Assembly (NCBI GenBank): GCA_015501595.1
Contig: JADNRX010000893.1
Coordinates: 1 to 18,674, forward strand
DNA length: 18,674 bases
Source: Hymenopellis radicata
Taxonomy: Eukaryota; Basidiomycota; Agaricomycetes; Agaricales; Physalacriaceae
Direction of reading: 5' to 3'
Shown: one piece after another, positions 7,632-18,450 of the stretch
How the letters are laid out: each line of letters begins with the position of its first letter
Numbering within the stretch: position 1 is the stretch's first letter
Made by a program: the position numbers and the translations under genes
Notes under the pieces: generated by a model
What the model was told of the DNA's origin: nothing
What the model saw: the letters and a program-made list of their open reading frames with translations, nothing else
The model's database searches: none

Positions 7632-9245
7632 TCAATTACCGCACAGCATCGCGCGCTCCTTTCGACGAGCGTGCTGACAAGCATCGATCAAGATCTCCTT
7701 GACCTCCTTCCAACCTGACCCTCCTTTGATGTCCGACAGAAACGGAAAGATCCCGTTGAGAAAACCAGCGACCTTCGCATGCCGTGTCACTTGCAGTCGA
7801 TGAACCACCAGAGTATGCAAATGATGATCCATCGCCGGATAATCCTCGAGCACACCCTGATCTGGGAACAAGAGCGGCAGTTTGAGATCAACGAGCTCGG
7901 GGCAGCATCTAGCAAAGTCTGGCAGGACTTTGTAAGATATTGTCTCAGCAGATACGATATGGAGAGACCTCAGGTGCGCCCAGTGTTCTGAAGGAAAGAT
8001 AGCGGAGCCCTCTGCCACCGCCAGCTCGCCATGGTACGACAGGTGCTGGATTTCGTTGAAGTTGCTCTCCAGAAGCGGTTCAAACACCGTCATGGTCGAG
8101 GACTCGTGTGGCGACGAAACGCGCTGCTGACTGTTCATGTATCTGATATGCAACTCAGTCAATGAGAAGTGGCCACCTAGCTGACTATGCAAGTCAAGCA
8201 TGGCTGCGCTGCGCGCTTCATAGGCCAGGTTCGCCGTGTCTTTGAAGTGCAGCTTCTTCAACACGCCCGCGCTCAAAACGTGGAGGATGCGACACATCAT
8301 AGTCACATTCGCGGCGATATCCAAAGACGTCAAGACTTGGAATCCGCTCTCTGGGTCAAGGTTTCGCAGCCGGGGGACGCTTTCCGCGACGCGAACGGCG
8401 AGGCTTTCTAGTATATTGAACGACGATAGCTGAAGGAAAAAGTCAGGATCGACGGGGTGAGAGGTGATGGACAGAGTTCGCAGCCTCTCCTTGGCCGGTT
8501 CGAGAGCAATGGCGGGGCAGAAGCTCGAAAACAGGGGACCCTGGGTGTCCCCGGTACCGCAGGTAACGCGCAGTGTGTCTACGAGAGGCAGCTCCGTCAT
8601 TGCAGCTCGAACCGATCCGAAGGCGTCGTCGGCTTCTGGATTGGCGTCAAAGGCTATTTCCACCTCGCACAGTCGAGGACTAGAATAGATCATGAAGAAA
8701 ATGGTGGGGTCCGCTGAAAACAACATATCGATCTTGAGCCTGCGGAGGTTGGGGAAGATGGTCTTGCGGTGCTCTGCAAGACGGGTGTAGATTCGGGGTG
8801 AGTAGCTTCCTCGGGACGCCGGATCGCACGACAAGGATTGTACACGACGGGTATAGATGTCGAATCCCTCCCACATACTGGGTGAGATCTCTTAACGTCT
8901 GCGCACAAAGTTCAGCGTCACACGTATTATGGAGGAAACATAATCACATACGCGGAAATTTCGGGAAGTCAAAGTCTGCGGGAAGAGGTACAGAAGGGGT
9001 TTCAACCCATTCAATTCTTTCCAGAGGCTATCCAAGGCGGCCACTTTGAGCTCTCGCGCAGCCATCGCGATAGCCAGCACAGGATGTATCTTCTGTCCGG
9101 TTACACCTGCAGGCAGTCCACTCCGGTTGACATCAGCCTTCAAGAAGTCACATATGATGGTTAACAAATCACTGTTCTTGAGGACTTCATGTACTGGATT
9201 GAGGATGTCGGCAACCGGAGTGGGGGCGTCTGGGGGAGAAGCCAT
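7632..9245 (-). CDS. F-box-like protein A, possible frame problem at the splice junction
   Basis: Exon 1 (9245-8952, 98 codons) carries an F-box-like start (VLKNSDLLTIICDFL, then ALDSLWKELNGLKPLL). Exon 2 (8888 or 8898 to 7632) is a leucine-rich half with PNLRRLKIDMLF and a C-terminal VKEILIDAC. The donor GTATGT at 8951 is clear. The better acceptor, GCGCAG (ending 8899), leads into a frame that stops after about 70 codons. The AAGAG acceptor ten bases on (ending 8889) keeps the frame and gives about 516 residues, equal to the spliced length of paralogue B. A 2-nt loss in a GA run at the junction would explain this. The neighbour at 9452-11128 has the same two-part design with its intron at the same place, so they are tandem duplicates. 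The frame is also open upstream to 9425, but that part looks like leader. Confidence 0.78.
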
Positions 9246-9451
9246 GGTGGGAGACGGAGAGAGAGATGAGAAAAGCTGTACAAAGGAGCTGTATAAGCCT
9301 TGATTCGATTTCACACGCCATAGCGCTAAAATGTACTTATCCTGAAGCGCGCTCTCACGCTGTGAAAATTCGCGCACTCGATTTGCTATCTCTTCTGGAA
9401 TTGCAATGCCAGTACCTAGGCACACATGTAGCAGCGAACTAACAACGTGCT

Positions 9452-11128
9452 TCAGTTCCCTCGAACTTCGAAGCGTTTAAGAACCAGACCTAGAGAAACG
9501 TTAGACCCGACATTGGACATAGACGCCATGACAATCGCATACCTCAGACCAACCTTATCGCGGTGCCTTTGATCGCACCGAACTGGCTGACACACTTCGT
9601 ATAGGATACTCTTCACTGCCGCCCAACTAGGATCTCCCCAAATTTCAGAAAGATATGGGAAGAGACGGTCCAGGTATCGTGCCACGGTTGCCGGAGTTTC
9701 GACTGAGGTGGAAACAAAAAGGCTCCTCAGGCCGTGACTCATGACCGGGATATTGTCGAGGGGCCCGGCGGGAGCGAACTTGACGGGCAACGCGAGTATA
9801 ACGAGGTCGCTGCAGCTAGCTGCAATCCGGGGCAGCACTGTGGACGAAACGGGATGTTTCGTAAGCAGACGAAGTTCCTTGAGATGGAGCCAAGACGATA
9901 GGAATCCATTCATGGTCGTGTCATCTAGCGCCAACGCACCGTCGTATGTGAATGCATGGAGTTGTTTCAAAGACATCAACGGCTGGAACACAGTTCGCGA
10001 CGATGCGTGGAGGTTTTCCGGGATCTGGGAATCTTTGTACGACAAATCGAGGTGATTAAGCGAGTACTGCGATGCGATTTGCAAGTGAAATTCTTGCATC
10101 GCTTCACAGCGCTCTGGGTAAGACTTGCCAGACGAGTCTACAAATGATAGATTTCTCAAAACATCTCGAGGGAGGAGGCGAAGGATCCGAGGCATCATTA
10201 TGACGCTGGCCTTGATATTCAGCGACGTGAGAGAAAGAAACCCGATTACTTTTGGGCCCGCTGTTTCTGGGACGCTATCCTGCATCACGACTGAAAGGTG
10301 CCACAAGTCTGCCAAAGAGGACAGAGCTACGAGGTGATCATAGTCCATGGGGTAATCTTCAATTGAGAGTTTCAATAGTTTGGATCTGAACGGGGTAAAC
10401 GACGATGGTGGCAGAATTTGCCGAAGCGGGGTGAGGACAGGGCGAGCTTGACCGTGCGTGACTGGGGCGCGGTAGGTAGGACAGCCTATAGAAAGAGTGT
10501 CGAGGGCGACCACATTCCAGGAGAGCGCAGATATCGCCGCTGAGACAACGGCCGGTTCGGGAGCGGGGTCCATTGTAATTGTAATGGAAGAAAGTCGCGG
10601 ACTGCCATGAATCAGCATGATGGCAGGATTCGAAGCAAACCAGGCGTCGACTTCCAACGACACAAGATTCGGCAGGAGAATCTTGTTCCGCTGAGCCAAG
10701 CGAAGATAAATGGTTGGGGAGTATTTCTTTCGTGATCTTTTATCCAAGGACAAGATGCGAATCCGGCCAGCATATTCGTCAAATTTCAGCCAGGTTTCTT
10801 CTGTGACAACGTCTGGTAAGACCTAGAAAGCTTTGTTAAATACAGTCAGTTTGGCAATGATGTTACCTACACGTAAACCGTCCGGAGTCAGTGCCTCTGG
10901 GAAGACACGTAAAAGAGGCATAAAGCCCTCCATTTTCCGCCAGAGCGCGTCCAGAGCCACCGACGAGACGGACTTGGTTGTCATCGCTAGCGACAACAGG
11001 TTTTGGGAGCATTTCTGCTTGCTATCCCAACCTGAACCTTTGAGGACTTCGCTACATATGACAGACAGTAAGTCCGCATTGTTTAAAACAGACTCGACCG
11101 GATTGAGCTCTGCGTCCGTATTTTTCAT
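9452..11128 (-). CDS. F-box-like protein B, tandem paralogue of A
   Basis: Exon 1 (11128-10871, 86 codons) holds the F-box-like segment VLNNADLLSVICSEVL...ALDALWRKMEGFMPLL. A 48-nt intron (10870-10823, GTAGGT, CTGAC branch, TCTAG) leads in phase into exon 2, which opens VLPDVVTEETWLKFDEY. Shared landmarks with A are PNLVSLEVDAWFASNP against PNLRRLKIDMLFSADP, SSFTPF-type linker regions, and the end FPYLSEI..WAAVKSIL against FPFLSDI..WKEVKEIL. Near the 3' end a second good intron (9542-9490, 53 nt, GTATGC, TCTAAC branch, CTAG) would give an end RSGS with stop at 9479-9477 and total length 516, the same as A. Left unspliced, the frame ends at 9452 with 542 residues. A role as an SCF substrate adaptor is inferred from the family. 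The start has no in-frame alternative nearby. Confidence 0.82.
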
Positions 11129-11720
11129 AGCTGAAAGTTGTCAGATGCAGAACAAACAAAGAAACACGAGAAAGACAAACATGAGCCTCGTGGCTGGCTG
11201 AAATTTCAACAAAGTTGCAGAGCCAGGCGCTAGCATTCCTGAATGCCGCACCCCATTGCCGTCAGCTTTAGAACAGTCGTGAAACGTCGCGCGAATGGGG
11301 GACATTTGTTACTTCATGAAGCTATTGGAGGCGGAGAGGCCGGCCCGCTCATTCGTTCACCGATCAGTCCAATCACCCGCCCTACTCTTGCTTGAAAGCT
11401 AGGAACAGTCTTGATGAATTTCTCCAGCATTTCTCCTGGGCCTCCCGCTACTTTATGAAGGGCTTACCAGGGATGCCAGTGAAATGGACCAAATTCCCTC
11501 GTGGCCCATGTCTTCTGACCACGTACTTCCCTTGCACTTCCCCACATCCCCCACCACACAACAAATCCCGCCGGCCCGCCGATTGTGACTAGATGGATCT
11601 ATAACTCGCCCAGGTGATACCCCAAGACATGTTCGGAGAAACTACACGTAAATGGCATGGGCGGGCACCATATAAAACTGCTTCAATACAAGGTCATTCG
11701 CCATTCAGCTGTGACCGACA
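11129..11720. promoter_or_regulatory. Divergent intergenic region between F-box B and GH28
   Basis: No gene is visible. The GH28 side has TATAAAA at 11671-11677, 44-50 nt before its ATG. A pair of CCCCAC motifs (11540-11545 and 11549-11554), read as GTGGGG on the other strand, fits the SYGGRG consensus of the fungal carbon-repressor CreA/Cre1. A CCAAT lies near 11369. Carbon catabolite repression is usual for pectinase genes, so the paired sites are plausible, but the consensus is short and common. Confidence 0.45.
11671..11677 (+). promoter_or_regulatory. TATA box of the GH28 gene
   Basis: TATAAAA lies 44-50 nt upstream of the ATG at 11721 and is the only good TATA match in the region. Confidence 0.65.
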
Positions 11721-13675
11721 ATGTACAGTCTTTTCAAGGCCATTACTATTCTTGCGACCGTAGCAACGACTTGGGCAGCAGAATGTACAGTGGACCGGAA
11801 CACCGATGGCTCTGACGACACCTCGTTCATACTCAAAGCATTCAAGGACTGCTCAAAAGACTCCGTCATTACGTTCCAGCAGGCCAACTACAGCGCGTAC
11901 ACTCCTATGTCGTTTACAGATCTGAGTAAGTCCGTTTCTGTTACATTCAAGTTAAATGATAACTAACGCGATTACAGGCAACGTCACGATTCATTTGGAA
12001 GGAAATCTCAATCTGCCAAACAACATTACTGCTGTTCAGATTGCTATCAACGAGACGAAGAATCAACCGTCTGTACGTCTCTCTTTGGAAGAATCCCCAC
12101 ACTCTCGATTAATCGCCTATCGCCACCTATAGACTTACGCAACCCCGTGGTTCTACTTTAGTGGATCAGACGTCCAGTTGATTGGCTCCGACGAGGAGGA
12201 ATGGGGCAAATTCCATGGGTTTGGCCAACAGTGGTGGGACATTGGAAATCGCGTATGTCGCGTCAACTTCGTTGTGATGTCGGCGCACGCTAACCTTCAA
12301 ACACTTTTTAGACCCTACGACCCCAACTAGGAACATTCAATGTGACGAACGGGCTGCTACGGGGTCTTAAGGTCATCAAACCCGTTGCATGGGGATGGAA
12401 CCTTCCCGGCCAGAACATCCGGGTGGAGAATCACTTCGTAGACGCGCAGCCTAATAACGGTACTCGCGACAACACTGTGAGCTTCCCTTTCAATACGTGA
12501 GTTTTCCTTATTCCAGTTTTCTATATGCTGAGAACCGTTCACAGTGATGGTACGGACTTCATGCTAAGCTTTGGCACCTAACTTGACGCGCTCGTCAGGC
12601 ATTAACGTCTCTGGTCACAATATCACTATCGACGGGTTCGTACTATCCTCGGTTCTGAACATCTAGATTGACTACCGTTTTCATAGGTATTATGGCCATA
12701 ACGGAGATGACTGTGTCTCTGTCATCAACGGTGCACGAAACGTTCTCGCTCAGAACGGATTCTGTGGTTTCTCGTCTCATGGCCTATCCATCGGCTCCTT
12801 GGGCAGGAACGGCGCCGTGCAGACAGTCGAAGATGTCATCTTCAGAAATTGGACTATGGAAGGAGCTGTATATGGGGCCCGAGTATGTGCTGTTTCCGAG
12901 CGCACTTCTTTAACTGAATTTTGGAAAGTTCAAAAGTTGGACTGGTGGCCAAGGCCATGCTACCAACATTACTTGGGAAGACATCACTGTCGTCAATGTA
13001 TCGACTGCCATATTTATCACTCAAAAGTACGTATCGCCGTACCCATTCGAAGGCGAAATCACTGATTGGTTTGCAGCTATTACGACCAGGTATGAGTATG
13101 ACCGGTTTGCCTTATCTATCATTACTCAAGTCTTTCTAGGACAAAGGCGAGCGACCACCGAATACAAACAAGACCAGCACAGAGATATCGAACTTCACTT
13201 ACAGAAATTTCACCGGCACACTAGCAACTAACTGGAGTACGTCGTTCCATTCCATCGCGCCTTCTCCTTCTGATGATTTTATAGCGGATGGTACATGTAT
13301 CAGCGACCCCTGCTGGAACTTCGTTGAAGGAGTTGACACCACACAATCCATTATCCTCGACCTCTACCCCGATACTGGTACGTTTGTCATGATGATGCTG
13401 AGTTGTTACCCTTTCTGACAGTCTATCAAGCTTTGAACCTCTCCTTCCTCAACATCGACATACGTCCCGCAAATGCAACGGCTAATACGACTGTCATATG
13501 CGATCCGGATGCCCTGACCGATGGAGAGCAGGCCACGCTTGGATTTGAATGTCAAGATGGGCCTTATGTTGTAACGGAAATCGAAGACTCGGATGGCAAT
13601 GCCGCGCTCGGGCTTATGATGAGCAAGGGGGCCTTGTTCTCGTTGGCAGTGGGCTGCCTTGTTCTTGTAATGTAA
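11721..13675 (+). CDS. Secreted glycoside hydrolase family 28 (polygalacturonase-like) with C-terminal hydrophobic tail
   Basis: Twelve exons join in phase: 11721-11925, 11978-12072, 12133-12252, 12312-12496, 12545-12549, 12599-12635, 12687-12882, 12929-13026, 13077-13089, 13140-13236, 13285-13377, 13422-13675. Introns are 44-60 nt. The product is 465 residues, with a signal peptide (about 1-20, ending TTWAA) and several N-x-S/T sites. The GH28 catalytic set is complete: NTDG at 201-204, GDDC with D223 and D224, SSHGLSIGSLG with H247, and the RxK pair R281/K283. The enzyme should cleave a galacturonan-type pectin chain by inversion outside the cell; the SSHGLSIGS form does not fix exo- or endo-action. 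The last 23 residues (from about 443) are hydrophobic after a polar DSDGN stretch, like a GPI-anchor signal, unusual for a pectinase. Exon 5 is only five bases and splits NTDG; exon 9 is 13 bases. Confidence 0.93.
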
Positions 13676-13792
13676 AACATGGAGGATAGCATTTTAGCAA
13701 ATTGCATACAACAGGGAGAACATAATGAAACCATAAATACTAAACAAAACGAGTATGAAGAATGATACGACACGAGATAAAGAGCAATAGTA

Positions 13793-15582
13793 TCACCAAG
13801 CAAGACCATCATCGGTCAAAGTCGACGAACTGTCTGAACGATGTAACGTCGTGTCGTCCACGTCAGAGCCCTGTGAGGCCGATAGGAAGGAAGATGAGCT
13901 ATATGTACGAGCTGCCGCTGCGTAGGCCGGGTTGGAACCCTGTGAGGGCGGTGGCGGAGGATCACACCAATCAATGGTCTCGCCACTGGTTGTGTTGTAA
14001 TATTGTAGAAGAACGTCGATCTTGCCGAGCTGCTTTTGTTTCCTCAGCTCTTCGCGATCAGCGGACGGCAAGATGACACTGGCCTCCCCGTAACGCACCC
14101 ATCGACTAACGATGAATTCCAAACGCAGGCGACCGGAAAGCATTAAAGGAAGCAGCCCTTTACTAATAAAGCACAAGGGACGGGGATAAATCTCCCTGCC
14201 GAAATCCCAAATCTCCATGGTTAAACTCTTTCTCTCTCCTGATACACACCAATCGCCGATGGTGTCGTTGAGCCGACACAACCAGTGGTCAATGTGGCCA
14301 GTATCAGGCGTCTCGAAGGCCAGCCTCAATTGCAAGAGCCGCCCACAGAGCGTAGACAACAGATTCTGGAGAAACCAGAAGTCCTTTGAGAATCCCTCGG
14401 CATGCGACGAGATATTTTCCCCCCGAAACTCAGCGATGTCAATGTCGCAACGGCGCCCCAGCGTTGGACAAGTTCATGGACTAGTTGAAACGGCGACTCA
14501 ACATAGTCCTCAGGCGACGAAACTGACCAGCGCAGTGCGAGCTCGAGGTGCTCCAGGACGGGGACTGACGCGAAGCTTTGCAACAATGTTCTGTCGCCTA
14601 CAGTGAGGCGACGAAGATTTGGCATTACTAGGTTTCGGGGAGTGAGATTTGCACCTGTGTTCTTTGCAGGTATGGCATAGCGGAGATCGACTGATATGAG
14701 GGAAGGGTTATGTTGTAAAATATCCAAATAAAGATCTGGTGGAACGACCGCGCGCGATCGAGTGTCGCTGAAGTGGGTTAAACGACCCAAGGGCACTGAG
14801 GTCAGAATGCCTTGTTCATTGGACCCGACGAACGATACCGAAACCAGATCTGGGATGTGCGACAATACGTCGGACCATGGCTCGTCGCAATCATCGCCCA
14901 TCGCATCCAGGACGATGGAGTGGACGTGATGTAAACGCCCCGCGACCGGGAGTAGCATGTCCCACTGTTGACGGGTTACAGCAATTTGAAGGCTTGAAAG
15001 CCTGTCGGAGAACGACAAAAGGCGTTCCCAGGAGGCAATATCCCCGGCGTAATCGACGTGAAGCCGGCGTCGGGCACAATGTTCCATGGCGAAAGAGATA
15101 TTATCCTTTTCTTGAACGTTATGAATCTCGAGAGACGGCACGAGTAGAGCCCATGAGAGGCCATGGCACACTCGAGCCCATGTCGGGTGGACGAGGGAAA
15201 AACATGAGTGAGCGTCGCAGAATGATTCGACGTTCAGAGGTGTGTCGTCGGTACTGAGGCAAAATTTGAATATCATATGGAGGATCTCATCTGGCAAGCG
15301 TCGTATTGGTGCGAGGACGGCGCTGAGCCTGCCTTGGATTTGTTCAACGCGTAGTTTGCCGCTCTCCAGCAGTCCAATTTTCGCCCTGAGCGAAGCGATA
15401 GCATCGTCGATGTCCCGCGCATCCTTGTCTAGTTCGTCGCGCATGACGTTGAACATTGACGTGCTTGGTGCACTGGGAGTTTGGCGGAGGCCTTCCTCTA
15501 CCTTGCCACTATAAAGTTGCCATTTGGATCGGCGAACAGACAACGATTCCTGGCCATCTACAAGATTGAAAAGGTTGTGCAT
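13793..15582 (-). CDS. F-box protein C with coiled coil, one single-base frameshift
   Basis: From ATG 15582 the first frame runs to a TGA near 14326; the continuation in another frame runs on to 13793. One extra G in the G6 run at 14424-14419 would join them into about 600 residues (FGGKIS becoming FGGENIS, followed by FSKDFWFLQNLLSTL). Residues about 50-90 form a charged coiled coil, and 93-140 the F-box (IRRLPDEILHMIFKF, later SLVHPTWARVCHGLSWALL), the standard Agaricomycete layout. Leucine-rich segments follow (LVMPNLRRLTV, VPVLEHLELAL). The C-terminal 60 residues are Ser/Pro/Ala-rich and disordered-looking. It ends 117 bp from the GH28 stop, tail to tail. The break is in a homopolymer, so it may be a sequencing slip or recent inactivation. 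Confidence 0.82.
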
Positions 15583-16799
15583 GGCTAACGACAAGTCAGA
15601 GATTGTATCGAGACAGTGAGGGACATGACAGACCTGGCCGGGAGATAGAATATGGTAGATAGTGGTAGAGAGTCAAGATGTGCTGACAACAAACAATAAT
15701 GTCGTGAACCAATAATGCTCATCACATGATGAGAGTGAGGCGTCTTATTTGGGAGCAGTAACAAAAGGATATCACATTATCGTTATGGAACAAACAAGCC
15801 CCAACAGAGTCCTGTATTTTTACATTGTTAGTGGCAGGGTGCGAGTGGACCAGATATGACACTCACGAACTTTAATCAAGATGACTTCCTTCAATCAAGA
15901 CAGCCCCCAAGGTTTCATTGCTTCCCTGCGCATCTCCAGGTGCACAGGCTCCTCGGGGTTAAGCAAAATGCGGTGGAGGAGACGCCATAAAGACCAATGA
16001 CATTGTCTGACGGAGCCCGACTTGGATCACTGAATGACGAGCCGCCACACTCTTTCCCAGACCTTAGGTAGCAACGAAAGCAACAGCTTCAGAGAAGAAT
16101 AGGCGTAGAAACGTTCTCAGATCATCGAAATGGATGCGATGAAGCTATACGTATCCCTCGCGCGGCACAGTGTCCAAGGAGTGCCTTGTTCAGTAGTCTT
16201 TCCAGGACATCACAGAGAAGAGCATCTAGTACATCATCATCGTTGGAACCAAGAATCATGAGGTTGAGTCGGTATAGTCAAGATTCCCTGACCACGACAA
16301 CAGAAAAGACTTGAGTCTGACGATAGGCCGCCCCGAACCGCCTTGCCGTTCATGAGGAATGTAGCTGTATCTAAGCAAGGGCTTAATTAATACTTCAAAC
16401 GACTTGAGAGTCTTTTAATGCTCCAACCTGTTCAACCTTTTTCAGAAGAACGTTCTAGGTCGTCGCAAAAATCGTCTCAGCTGGAAGGAAACTTTTAGGG
16501 GCATCAACATCGGCAAAGTCGGACCGGTCACCTTGACTGTTGACGATCACCGTACGCGTGTCGCAAACTTTGGAAGGCACTGAAAAGGTCTTCATCTCGT
16601 TAACGGTATGCAACTCCAGAGTTCACTTGTAAAGCTGATGTTGAAGACATGGCAGGACGCGAGGAGAACCTACAGTGACCCGCTCCCATATTCTTCTCTG
16701 TGCTGTATCGTCGGTCACTAGACGAGCTGGTGGCTTGATCTTCGGTAAGAATCACCATCAAACAACTAGATAAAATTCTAATGCATTGGTAAAGACGAT
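15583..16799. other. Long intergenic region with minus-strand gene-like traces
   Basis: No convincing protein gene is present. On the minus strand there is a very good intron at 15866-15812 (55 nt, GTGAGT, CACTAAC, ATACAG). Short open pieces lie upstream of it: 45 codons from ATG 16259 to TGA 16122 (MILGSNDDDVLDALL...), and another ending KPWGLS near 15901. Stops and frame changes separate them. This could be a decayed F-box-like gene or a spliced non-coding RNA. The stretch also holds the promoters of the divergent F-box genes C and D; no TATA box stands out. Confidence 0.35.
15812..15866 (-). other. Orphan intron-like element
   Basis: A 55-nt stretch on the minus strand has GTGAGT donor, CACTAACA branch and TACAG acceptor, all near-consensus for this genome's introns, but neither side continues into a recognisable coding exon. 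It suggests a spliced transcript or a dead gene. Confidence 0.45.
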
Positions 16800-18450
16800 A
16801 TGACTACTCCGTCGTTACCGGGGACCGAGTTCACCTCGTTGCTACTGTCGATTCCTCCCGATAAATACCTTCGTGACTCGGAACGCGTACCATCATATGC
16901 GGAACACGCTGCTATCCGATCCTCCCTCATTCCCGCGCGATTGAAGCTTAATCAACTTGATCTTGCTTTGCAAGCAGCAAAGAAAGTGCGGGACGATGCT
17001 GCGGCTGCTCTTCAGGACGAGAGTCTGCAATCGCGCCCGTCCGCAGCTTGCCTCCTGAAATCCTCGAAGTAATCTTCCGCTTCGCGTGTAGGAGAATATA
17101 CCACATCGGTTACAAGGAACCGCTTTCCTTTCATTGGACCATTATTCGGGTGTGTCGCCGATGGAGAAGAATTATCATCAACCTGCCTACGCTGTGGGCA
17201 CGATTGAGAGTACGCCTGTCACAGCTCGTTTCTCAATTGGATCTGCAGCACCTTCGATTTGTGCTCAAGTGCTCGAAGGACGCCCCGCTGCATGTCTTAT
17301 GTTACGGTGTACTCAAAACAGACCTGGATTCTCAACGGAAATCTGCAGTCTCTGCGGTGGAGATGTGTAAGATCCTCTTCGCCTCCTCCAGTCGATGGAG
17401 GAACGCAGACATCCGGTTATCCAACTTTCCATTGAACGTCTTCTTACCGCTACATCATAATCTACCAATGCTTCAGGAGATCCACGTTTATGTTCGTCCT
17501 CCAATGTCAGTGGATCTCGAGGACTGTCGCGAGGTCAAGCGCGTCTTTGAAGACGCCCCCCGCTTGAAGGTTGTCACTGTGTACCACCCCAGGACCCTTG
17601 TCTTTGATTTTCCGTGGATACAACTCGATGCGTTCTACTCTGGACGAGAGCACGAGCATGCTGAAGGCGACCTTTATGCTACCCATTGCGCCTACATGCT
17701 TGATGCCATCTCCCAAGCCCAAAATCTCCAAAATTTTGGATTTGATTGCGAGAATACGCGTATCATCGACGATGATCCATTTGGCCGACCACCTGTGGTT
17801 AACCGTACTATCCGCGGTCTCATACTCAACGAATCGAAGCTTATGGACCTCATCACACTCCCCGCCGCTGAGAACATGACACTCCGATTCCTCGACTATG
17901 ACCCCACGCAACTCGCGGAACGTCTCCTTGTCTCATTCAGCCTTTTCATCAATCGCTCGCAGTGCAATATCACCCATCTCAAGGTCGATCATTGTCCCCC
18001 ATAGAACGCTTCCGTGACCTTGCCACCCAACTTCAAGGGCTCACCTCATTACAGCTCTTCTACTACAAACGTCGGTCTTCAGAGATCGACCCCCTCATCA
18101 AGTCTGTGTTCGTGTTCCTAACGGGCACAGACAAAGATTCGCCTGCGCTCCCAGCGCTGCATGATTTCCGTCTTCGAGTTGCCCCAAAATTCCATTTTGG
18201 GTCGTATTTGGAGGCGCAGGTGTTCACACTGACCAGTGCACTGGATGCGATGCTTGGGATGGTTAACAAACACTGCTCCAGCTCGCCTCCATTCAGACTG
18301 ACGCAAATCGGCGTTCATATTGAAACGGACCAGAAAGTGGCGCTTGTTGATGCAGTTCCGGATTCGCCGACCAACGCCGCGTTTGCCAAATTGAAGACGT
18401 GTAGTGCCGAGGGAGCGCCCAGGATTGACCTTAGGATACGCAATGTGTAA
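16800..18450 (+). CDS. F-box protein D, broken by two single-base shifts
   Basis: Three overlapping frames make one F-box protein of the coiled-coil type. The first (from ATG 16800, G at -3) gives the coiled coil, ARLKLNQLDLALQAAKKVRDD. The second begins with the F-box: APVRSLPPEILEVIFRFACR, then VCRRWRRIIINLPTLWARL. The third carries the C-terminal part, FRDLATQLQGLTSLQLF, to the TAA at 18448-18450. One added base between about 16990 and 17023, and one in the C5 run at 17996-18000 (DHCPP then IERF), restore a single frame of about 550 residues. Neither gap can be an intron, since the needed pieces are under 31 nt. It is a recent pseudogene or a gene with assembly errors. It diverges from F-box C, whose layout it shares. 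Confidence 0.8.

Noticed and set aside
5209..13675. Secondary-metabolite or catabolic gene cluster
   Set aside because: One SDR and one pectinase without any core synthase, transporter, P450 or regulator do not make a cluster.
16122..16259. 45-codon minus-strand ORF as a gene
   Set aside because: Short, without a recognisable motif, and more likely a piece of a decayed or non-coding transcript.
17978..18003. Tiny intron explaining the second frame change in F-box D
   Set aside because: The GT...TAG piece is about 21 nt, well below the 44-nt minimum seen here, and a one-base change in C5 explains it fully.
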